From assembly GCA_052400685.1 (NCBI GenBank), contig JBQTGJ010000023.1: a stretch of 59,266 bases of DNA. The stretch is one strand, 5' to 3'. The position numbers and the translations under genes were made by a program. Of this stretch, positions 54,001 to 59,266 are shown one piece after another. The notes beneath the pieces were generated by a model. It was not told the origin of the DNA, ran no database searches, and worked only from the letters and a program-made list of their open reading frames with translations. The DNA is from CAZHHH01 sp052400685 (GTDB taxonomy: Bacteria > Bacteroidota > Bacteroidia > Bacteroidales > Marinilabiliaceae). Numbering within the stretch: the first letter of the stretch is position 1; every line of letters starts with the position of its first letter.

Positions 54001-55096
54001 TTGCTATTCATCGCAGCCTTTTTATTTTTCCACGGATTTGCCGGAAGGAAATTATGAAGTGACAGTCTGGTTAGGTAATCCCGACCAGGACGCTGAAACA
54101 ACGGTGAAAGCCGAATCCAGACGTTTGATGCTGGAGAATATTCAGACCAAAGCCGGGGCGGTTGTTGAACATACATTTATGGTTAATGTTCGTACCCCAT
54201 GGATTGCCGGAACGGACTCGATCAGAAGAAAATCCCGCGAATATGGCTATTTGAACTGGGACAATAAGTTGACACTTGAGTTTAACGGTAAAGCACCATC
54301 GGTGGCTGGTATTCGAATCCGAAAGGCGCCGGATAATATAACAACGGTATTTTTGGCCGGTAACTCTACGGTTGTCGATCAGGAAAATGAGCCTTATGCT
54401 TCATGGGGTCAAATGATAACCCGCTTTTTTGATAATCAGATGGTGGTAGCCAACTATGCTGAATCGGGTGAGGCTTTGATCTCCTTTAAAGGCGCACGGC
54501 GTTTGGACAAGATTTTGAGTGTCATGAAACCAGGCGATTATCTGTTTATTCAGTTTGGACATAATGACCAGAAGCGACGGGGAGAGGGCATCGGCCCATG
54601 GACGTCGTTTACCGATTTGTTAAATGAATTTGTGACACGTGCCCGCGAAAAGGGTGGTATCCCTGTATTGGTCACGCCCATGCAGCGCCGATCGTTTAAT
54701 GATGATGGTGTGATTGTGCCGACCCATGGCGATTATCCGGCAGCACTTCGAAAAGTAGCCGAAATTCAGAACGTACCATTGGTTGATCTTCAAAAGATGT
54801 CTAAGGTTCTTTATGAAGCCTGGGGCCCTGAACTCTCAAAAAAAGCTTTCGTGCAATATCCGGCCAATACTTTTCCGGGACAAACGACTAAATTGGCTGA
54901 CAACACGCACTTCAATAATTATGGGGCCTATCAGATAGCTTTGTGCGTGATAAAAGGGATTAGAGAAGTTGAATCAAATTTGGCCGGACATTTAACCGTT
55001 GCCCCCGAAATTGATTTAACAAATCCGTCTCCTTTCGACTCTTTTGATGTCCCGCATAGTTTGCGTATTGATGCCTTGAAACCGGATGGTAATTAA
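51020..55096 (+). CDS. GH106 alpha-L-rhamnosidase fused to CE12 acetylesterase
   Basis: This 1358-residue lipoprotein (lipobox FVAC, Cys at about 23) joins two rhamnogalacturonan-active enzymes. Residues about 35-925 are GH106: PWVRWWWMGSAVNEENI and DLTNGTGWPLGGP open it, FFNDSYELFGASW lies in the barrel, and a jelly-roll with LNGNDLGILWSNPF closes it. A beta-sandwich linker (about 935-1100) has DLWTAPQEQ and YFSTDLPEGNYEVTVWLG. Residues about 1108-1320 are an SGNH hydrolase of the CE12 type: nucleophile S1116 in AGNST, GHND at 1180-1183, and DNTH with D1294 and H1297. The CE12 part should deacetylate rhamnogalacturonan so that the rhamnosidase or GH28 can act. The GH28 gene follows after 54 bases. 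Confidence 0.92.
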   Translation: MKRSIGYFNLVVLLVCSLSFVACSPDSDSELVVWPQTKQEMKPWVRWWWMGSAVNEENISSLLKSYADKGFGGVEIAPIYGAKGFEDQYVDYLSPRWMDLLHYTIATADSLGLGVDLTNGTGWPLGGPNVDVDDAAARLFIQKYDVPSQGINKLIQIDDVKQQKVGAALIALMAYDKDGHITDLMSDVDSTGFLAWQPESGQWTLYAAFKGRTRQQVKRAAPGGVGYTFDHLSSHALDNYLKRFDAAFGDNANGVRCFFNDSYELFGASWAADFLDEFEARRGYSLKNYLRELSGDGDSLVMARVKADYRETMSDLLINNFSIRWTDWANRKGAKSRNQSHGSPANLIDVYASVDIPEVETFGAERFDVDGFFWDSLHVKEADHNPLFLKLASSAANLTGKQLVSCETFTWLGEHFRVPLSQTKPMAEQVLLAGVNHIFYHGMTYSPREAGWPGWLFYASVNFAPSNSFWPHINGLNDYLMRCQSILQTTTANNDFLVYWPVHDVWNNANGLEMMMAVHSSKQWLKMPAIEHLMKEGYSFDFVSDALLSTLKVADGQLITGNGKNRYKALVIPSLTIMPLKTLKSIERLAKAGVPVVMQNFPTDVPGLGDLESRRQELANITGTYSKEMLSDAIELWTNDSAQLMVTDRIDKALRMKGIEQETLTKDGLQYLRKKSAQGTYYFLVNHTSKLVDKVLDFNAKAGSALMLDPLTGSYGKVAVLASDKKSGLRVQLPSGASVFVLLTDKDLSSQPDWNYTSPSAEVIDISDSWKLNFVDGGPDLPDSLTMIQLKNWTALANDTMNWFSGTARYSTSFVMDDLSADDYQLDLGKVNYSAHVFLNGNDLGILWSNPFTVNVGRFLKKGKNELVVEVANLMANRIRYMDLQGIEWRNYHEINFVNIDYKSFDASGWDVMPSGLEGPVALIPLQNEQSLPAAILQKSGSVVFNFGASTHSNDGIPVSFSRKYTGRAGYGFDLWTAPQEQTTTVNNSLATTACYSSQPFYFSTDLPEGNYEVTVWLGNPDQDAETTVKAESRRLMLENIQTKAGAVVEHTFMVNVRTPWIAGTDSIRRKSREYGYLNWDNKLTLEFNGKAPSVAGIRIRKAPDNITTVFLAGNSTVVDQENEPYASWGQMITRFFDNQMVVANYAESGEALISFKGARRLDKILSVMKPGDYLFIQFGHNDQKRRGEGIGPWTSFTDLLNEFVTRAREKGGIPVLVTPMQRRSFNDDGVIVPTHGDYPAALRKVAEIQNVPLVDLQKMSKVLYEAWGPELSKKAFVQYPANTFPGQTTKLADNTHFNNYGAYQIALCVIKGIREVESNLAGHLTVAPEIDLTNPSPFDSFDVPHSLRIDALKPDGN

Positions 55097-55150
55097 TATT
55101 TAAATGGTTATAAGAATTGACCTTTCTTTGTTAAAAAAAATGATTAAGAG

Positions 55151-56566
55151 ATGAGAAATATTATCGTATTTATAGGATGCCTGGTGCTTTTGCCATTTGA
55201 ACTGTTTTCACAGCAATGGATAAACGATGTTGGCGCCCGTTCTTTCCCTTCTGAAGCAGCTGTTTTTAAAGTCAACGATTACGATCATGTTTTTGAAGGT
55301 AAATTAATTGCATCAACACAAGGTATTCAGGCAGCTATCGATGATTGTGCAGCCAAGGGAGGTGGAACAGTTGTCTTTGAGCCGGGTAGCTATCATACAG
55401 GAGCTCTTTTTCTTAAAGACAATGTTCATCTGGAAATTGGTGAAGGGGTGGAATTGTGGGCGCTTCATGGTTTGGATTATTATCCGGAGATTGTAACAAG
55501 GGTTGCCGGTATTCAAATGAAATGGCCCTCAGGCATTATTAATATTTTGGACGCCCATAATGTGGCAGTCACCGGTAAAGGGATGATTCATGCGCAGGGA
55601 AAATACCACTGGGAACGTTATTGGAATTTGCGTGACAAATATACCTCCATGGGATTACGTTGGGCGGCTGACTACGATTGTAAAAGGGTTCGTACCATTC
55701 AGGTCTCAAATTCTGAAGATGTTACGTTACGTGGATTTAAGGTTGAACAGTCGGGGTTTTGGACGGTTCATGTGCTTTATTCCAAATATGTTACAGTAAA
55801 TGGGCTTACCATTCGAAATAATATTGATGGTTTTGGACCCAGCACCGATGGTGTTAATATTGACTCGTCGACTTATGTTCATGTGCTTAACTGCGATGTG
55901 GACTGTAATGATGATAATTATACTCTTAAGGCTGGTCGCGATGCTGATGGGCTGCGTATCAATAAACCATGTGAGTATGTTTATATTCACGATTGTATTG
56001 CCCGACGCGGTGGCGGACCTTTGGTTATCGGAAGTGAGACGTCGGGGTGGATTCGGCATGTGAAGGTTGAAAATATGAAAGCCATAGGTTCTCATCATGT
56101 CATTCATCTTAAATCGGCTTTTACGCGCGGTGGCGGAATTGAAGATGTGACGCTTGAGAATGTTCAGGCCGATGGGGTTACTGAATTTTGTGTGGTGACG
56201 CTTAACTGGAATCCTTCCTATAGCTATGCACAACTGCCAGAAGGGGTGACCGAAATGCCTGAACATTGGAAGGTTATGCTCGAAGAAGTGCCTAAAGAGA
56301 AGGGACTGGCTATTATCCGCAATATTACGGTACGTAATTGTCATGCAGTAAATACTGGCAGAGCTTTCAACGTCTCAGGTACCGAAGAGTCTTATATTTC
56401 TGATTTTACGTTCGAAAATATTTTTGTTGCGGCTTCAAAGGCCGGGAGTATATCCTATGCTAGGAACTGGAATATTAATGGCTTGACCGTTAAAACACCT
56501 GCGGGTGAAGAAGTTGTCGTTTCTGATTCACAGAAGGTTAAGATGAATAATGTCCATTTTGAATAA
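55151..56566 (+). CDS. GH28 polygalacturonase / rhamnogalacturonan hydrolase
   Basis: Glycoside hydrolase family 28 right-handed beta-helix enzyme acting on galacturonate linkages. The 471-residue protein has a signal peptide (about 1-21, ending LFSQQ). The catalytic carboxylates are present: D238 in TDGVNID and the pair D254/D255 in CNDDNYTLK. The canonical GHG segment reads GGGPLVIGS, so the usual histidine is glycine. RIK reads HLK (with K kept). Such changes occur in GH28 members acting on mixed backbones, which fits rhamnogalacturonan rather than plain polygalacturonan (inference). It lies 54 bases after GH106-CE12 and 12-21 bases before GH105. Confidence 0.9.
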   Translation: MRNIIVFIGCLVLLPFELFSQQWINDVGARSFPSEAAVFKVNDYDHVFEGKLIASTQGIQAAIDDCAAKGGGTVVFEPGSYHTGALFLKDNVHLEIGEGVELWALHGLDYYPEIVTRVAGIQMKWPSGIINILDAHNVAVTGKGMIHAQGKYHWERYWNLRDKYTSMGLRWAADYDCKRVRTIQVSNSEDVTLRGFKVEQSGFWTVHVLYSKYVTVNGLTIRNNIDGFGPSTDGVNIDSSTYVHVLNCDVDCNDDNYTLKAGRDADGLRINKPCEYVYIHDCIARRGGGPLVIGSETSGWIRHVKVENMKAIGSHHVIHLKSAFTRGGGIEDVTLENVQADGVTEFCVVTLNWNPSYSYAQLPEGVTEMPEHWKVMLEEVPKEKGLAIIRNITVRNCHAVNTGRAFNVSGTEESYISDFTFENIFVAASKAGSISYARNWNINGLTVKTPAGEEVVVSDSQKVKMNNVHFE

Positions 56567-56587
56567 TTTTTAACTAAAATGATAATT

Positions 56588-57721
56588 ATGAAGACAAGTG
56601 TGAGGGTTTTATTGACAACATGTGGCTTTATGTGGCTTACAGCTTTATCGGTGGCGCAGCAGCTACCCGATAAAAAGGAGGTGTTGAATAAAATGGTACT
56701 TGCCAACGATTATTTTATGCAGAAGTTTCCCGATGTGGGAATGAAATTGGTTACCGATGCTGTGAGGCCTTCGAATATCTGGACTCGGGGTGTTTATTAC
56801 GAGGGGTTGATGGCTTTGCATACCATTTATCCCAAAGAAGCCTATTACGATTATGCCTATGCGTGGGCCGACTTCCATAAATGGGGCTTTAGAGGTGGTA
56901 ATACCACGCGAAATGCCGATAATTATTGTGCTGGTCAAACATATATTGATCTATATAACATATCGCCGGACCCTGAAAAGATAAAAAATGTTCGTATCTG
57001 TATTGATATGCTGGTCAATACACCGCAGAATGATGACTGGTGGTGGATTGATGCATTACAAATGGGAATGCCGGTTTTTGCTAAGTTGGGCGTTTTGACC
57101 AATGATTATAGTTATTTCAGCAAAATGCTTGATATGTATATGTATACCAAAACCAGGCATGGCGGAAAAGGACTGTTTAATCCTGAAGATGGCTTATGGT
57201 GGCGCGATAAGGATTTTGTGCCGCCTTATAAAGAACCTAATGGTGAAGATTGTTACTGGGCCAGAGGCAATGGCTGGGTTTATGCCGCATTGGTGAGAGT
57301 CTTGGATATTATGCCAACCGATGCACCTGGTTACGATGAATATATGACTATGTTTAAACAGATGTCGGTTGCTGTTAATAAAGTGCAGCGTAAAGATGGC
57401 TTTTGGAATGTTTCGTTGCACGATGCTAAAAATTTTGGCGGAAAAGAGACTTCCGGAACGGCTTTGTTTGTTTATGGCATGGCATGGGGAATTAATAATG
57501 GCATATTAGATGCAAAGAAGTATTTGCCAGTAGTTGTTAGTGGATGGAATGCCATTGCCAATGAGAGTCTGCATGAGGATGGCTTTTTGGGGTATGTGCA
57601 GGGAACAGGCAAAGAACCTAAAGATGGGCAGCCTGTCAATTATACAAATGTGCCCGATTTTGAAGATTATGGCCTTGGCTGCTTTTTATTGGCCGGAACT
57701 GAAGTGTATAAATTGAAATAA
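56588..57721 (+). CDS. GH105 unsaturated rhamnogalacturonyl hydrolase
   Basis: GH105 enzymes (YteR/RhiN type) remove the unsaturated uronate left at the non-reducing end by pectin lyases. The protein is 377 residues from ATG 56588; an ATG at 56579 would add three residues. The later start is chosen because it begins the signal peptide MKTSVRVLL...LSVAQQ. The (alpha/alpha)6 barrel shows PSNIWTRGVYYEGLMAL, the DDWWWIDALQM motif with the catalytic aspartate (D155), HGGKGLFNPEDGLWWRD, and CYWARGNGW with the uronate-binding arginine. It is exported, so it acts in the periplasm. It is the last gene of the cluster and is followed by a terminator. Confidence 0.93.
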   Translation: MKTSVRVLLTTCGFMWLTALSVAQQLPDKKEVLNKMVLANDYFMQKFPDVGMKLVTDAVRPSNIWTRGVYYEGLMALHTIYPKEAYYDYAYAWADFHKWGFRGGNTTRNADNYCAGQTYIDLYNISPDPEKIKNVRICIDMLVNTPQNDDWWWIDALQMGMPVFAKLGVLTNDYSYFSKMLDMYMYTKTRHGGKGLFNPEDGLWWRDKDFVPPYKEPNGEDCYWARGNGWVYAALVRVLDIMPTDAPGYDEYMTMFKQMSVAVNKVQRKDGFWNVSLHDAKNFGGKETSGTALFVYGMAWGINNGILDAKKYLPVVVSGWNAIANESLHEDGFLGYVQGTGKEPKDGQPVNYTNVPDFEDYGLGCFLLAGTEVYKLK

Positions 57722-57743
57722 TTGGAAAAGTGTTTTTTTAGTG

Positions 57744-57773
57744 AAGAGGTTACCCAAAAGGTAGCCTCTTTTT
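57744..57773 (+). terminator. Terminator at the end of the pectin cluster
   Basis: GAGGTTACC / GGTAGCCTC (one G-T pair) with a five-base loop and five T, about 23 bases after the GH105 stop. Confidence 0.85.
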
Positions 57774-57809
57774 GGAGGTATATGTGAATAAATAGTTTTT
57801 ATTCAATAT

Positions 57810-58005
57810 CATTGATGTCAGGTAAAAATTTAGAGAAATGATTAGAACCCAGCTCCAATGTGAGAGCCAGATATTTTAGGAGATATTGGGGTTGATTTCT
57901 GCCTTAAGAAATTTCCGTTAAGAAAATCAATCTTATTGGCGTAAAGAAATCCGGGCTGTTTTAGCGAAGCGAGTTCACGGATTTTAGACAATAAAGTTGA
58001 TTTTT
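57810..58005 (+). repeat. REP-like ~195-base palindromic repeat (copy 2)
   Basis: Reverse complement of 34232-34436 with about one difference in ten. It holds the same nested inverted repeats, with AATCAAT...ATTG changed at one base in each arm. It directly adjoins the 5' end of the RAYT pseudogene, as REP elements often flank their transposase genes. Confidence 0.85.
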
Positions 58006-58024
58006 CGAGGGGACTCGTGCGGCA

Positions 58025-58489
58025 GAAGTGGTGGTTTATGCATGGTGTAAAATGACTAACCATATGCATATTATTTTCAGGAGTACTCAGGGCTTAAAGC
58101 CAGAAGTACTATTAGATGACTTTAAGCGATTTACAAGTAGAGTGCTAATAAAAGCCATTCACGAAAATAGTCGAGAGAGTAGAAAGGAATTGTTATTAGA
58201 GCGATTTAAAGCAGCAGGAGAAGAATCAGCAAGCGTAAAGAAATATCAATTTTGGAGGCACGACAACAAACCTGTTGAACTATGGAGCAGCCATGTAATT
58301 AATGAAAAAATAAACTACATTAATGCATTTAATTATTTTTTATAGGTGGCATTGAACTCGTAAAACTCGTTTCACAATAATCCTGTGGAGGAAGGATTGG
58401 TATTGCACCCCTATGAGTATCTATATAGCAGTGCAAAAGATTATATAGGAGAAAAGGGTGTGTTAGATAATGTTTTTGTAATTAAGTAG
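58025..58489 (+). pseudogene. Disrupted RAYT (Y1/IS200-like) transposase
   Basis: The frame reads VVVYAWCKMTNHMHIIF, carrying the HUH histidines of Y1 transposases. FRSTQGL, FKRFTSRVL and FWRHDNKPVELWS lead on to NEKINYI. There a 51-base stretch (58322-58372) interrupts the conserved YIHNNPVEEG; it is in frame but contains TAG at 58343-58345. After it the frame resumes as HNNPVEEGLVLHPYEYLYSSAKDYIG and stops at 58487-58489. The N-terminal third of the protein is absent, replaced by the REP-like repeat. RAYTs process REP palindromes, which fits the neighbouring repeat. The gene is inactive. Confidence 0.85.
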
Positions 58490-58617
58490 TACCACACGAT
58501 GCAATTGCGCGGCAGCATGGGGTGAAATCTTCATTAAGCCAGAAAGAGATTGAAAGTATATCAATGGACATAAAGTCAATAATAGAAATATTAGAGCATG
58601 AAGACATTGTTGAATAA
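58486..58617 (+). pseudogene. Orphan C-terminal coding fragment
   Basis: A frame open from just after an in-frame stop reads PHDAIARQHGVKSSLSQKE, then IESISMDIKSIIEILEHED, and ends at 58615-58617. It has no start codon near its beginning and overlaps the first 20 bases of the next gene. It looks like the tail of a helical protein whose 5' part was lost when the transposase fragment arrived (inference). The family is not recognised. Confidence 0.4.
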
Positions 58618-59083
58618 AATTGATGTTAAAAGCACCTTTTGGGATAATACTTTTTTATTGGGAAAGATTATTTTGGTATTAACGTTAAGTGCTAATGCTG
58701 TTTTAGGAATTAGGATATTGCCTCTTTTTAAAATTGCACAAGGAGAGGTGGTTGATGTCGCAAATGAGAAGTATATGCAAACCGTTATTGGTGGTAATGA
58801 TAGGGCTTATGATTGTATGGCTCTCAGGATTGATTCGTTTAAGCGAAGAATCATCTACAGAAAACCTGAATATGCAGATTTATTTAAACCAGGAGATGAA
58901 GTTGAGTTATGGTATTATAGAATGCATGGCGAATATATAATTGTTCAAGCAAAAAGAGGAGATGAGATATTAATAAAGCATAATGACCTTTTGGCCAATA
59001 TTGTTTTTGTATTAATGGTCGGTAGCTTTATCGTTGTTCTGTTGGAGTTACTTGTAAAAAAAAATTTACCAAAACGAGACTGA
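58598..59083 (+). CDS. Small two-helix membrane protein, function unknown
   Basis: The 161-residue protein has a hydrophobic segment at about 20-41, a polar, beta-rich middle (about 45-125, with GEVVDVANEKY and FKPGDEVELWYY), and a second membrane segment at about 129-151, followed by a basic end (KKNLPKRD). The helix/beta-domain/helix layout resembles DUF3592-like proteins, but no diagnostic motif is seen. The ATG lies inside the upstream fragment's frame, which may mean translational coupling in the ancestral arrangement. It converges with the XRE fragment, with only four bases between the stops. Confidence 0.6.
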   Translation: MKTLLNKIDVKSTFWDNTFLLGKIILVLTLSANAVLGIRILPLFKIAQGEVVDVANEKYMQTVIGGNDRAYDCMALRIDSFKRRIIYRKPEYADLFKPGDEVELWYYRMHGEYIIVQAKRGDEILIKHNDLLANIVFVLMVGSFIVVLLELLVKKNLPKRD

Positions 59084-59087
59084 TTAT

Positions 59088-59266
59088 TTACTTTCCAAAA
59101 GCCAATTTAGTTCTCACGTTTTGTAATAATCCGTCAAGAGCGTATAATATGTGCTTCTTATCTTCATCCGGAAGGCTCTGAATCCACTACCCGTTTAATA
59201 ATGGAATTATCCAGTTCGACGTTTGTTTTCTTGGTAAGATAGTCAAGATAGACGCCCAAAGCATCC
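59088..59266 (-). pseudogene. 3' end of an XRE-family regulator, frameshifted and cut by the window edge
   Basis: On the minus strand one frame reads DALGVYLDYLTKKTNVELDN then SIIKRVVD, which is the pattern after the helix-turn-helix of Bacteroidota XRE regulators. It stops at a TGA shortly after. The usual continuation, IQSLPDEDKKHILYALDGLL then QNVRTKLAFGK, is present in another frame and ends at 59088. The shift lies near 59180-59195. The window cuts off the helix-turn-helix itself. Either a real frameshift or a sequencing error is possible. Confidence 0.65.

Noticed and set aside
55727..56344. 205-residue minus-strand frame inside GH28
   Set aside because: Shadow of a long, repetitive beta-helix gene; no start context or family match.

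Overview
The window is chromosomal DNA from a Bacteroidota bacterium, probably a free-living polysaccharide degrader of the Marinilabiliales/Bacteroidales type (inference). Support comes from several places. Promoter -7 elements are of the TAnnTTTG type. There are outer-membrane families typical of the phylum: PorD/DUF4835, an omega-like subunit next to BamD, FadL/OmpP1, DUF6588 and a type IX secretion (T9SS) sorting domain. Many exported lipoproteins and glycan-degrading enzymes are present. No rRNA, tRNA, CRISPR array, prophage or intact insertion sequence was seen.

Region 1 (1-23.9 kb) is mostly housekeeping. On the minus strand lie recN, a coaBC-porD pair and a bamD-omega pair. They are followed by a PLP-dependent alpha-oxoamine synthase of the serine-palmitoyltransferase type, then an M23 peptidase, a TPR lipid/secretory-type protein and a PIF1-like helicase with a TPR tail; the last two overlap by one base. 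Next come a DPP-IV-like S9 peptidase (minus), htpG, fabI, the sulfate-activating pair cysD-cysN and a diacylglycerol-kinase-like lipid kinase (minus).

Region 2 (24.3-38 kb) holds a 1341-residue secreted pectinase with two different pectate-lyase modules (PL9 and PL1), two carbohydrate-binding modules and a T9SS tail. It also holds a FadL-like porin, a low-complexity lipoprotein, proS, an M3 peptidase lipoprotein and a DUF6588 barrel. The end of the region is a gene-free stretch with a transposase remnant and tandem repeats.

Region 3 (38.9-57.7 kb) is an eight-gene plus-strand cluster: a DUF5703-like lipoprotein, GH35, GH2, GH115, L-rhamnose mutarotase (rhaM), a GH106-CE12 fusion, GH28 and GH105. 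Together these fit stepwise breakdown of a rhamnogalacturonan-I-like pectin. CE12 would deacetylate, GH28 cut the backbone, GH105 remove unsaturated uronate, GH106 release rhamnose, GH35/GH2 trim galactosyl side chains, and RhaM interconvert rhamnose anomers in the cytoplasm. No SusC/SusD pair or regulator is in the window. Two transcription units in it share an identical 14-base box set at identical spacing from a Bacteroidota promoter.

Region 4 (57.7-59.3 kb) is degraded. It has a disrupted REP-associated (RAYT/Y1) transposase, an orphan C-terminal coding fragment, a small two-helix membrane protein and the frameshifted end of an XRE-type regulator.

Threaded through the intergenic spaces is a roughly 120-base imperfect palindrome with terminal inverted repeats, present in about a dozen full or decayed copies including a tandem triplet. 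Several copies end only a few bases from stop codons. A separate roughly 195-base REP-like palindrome occurs in two opposite-facing copies, one joined directly to the RAYT pseudogene. A 21-base and a 22-base minisatellite complete the repeat content.
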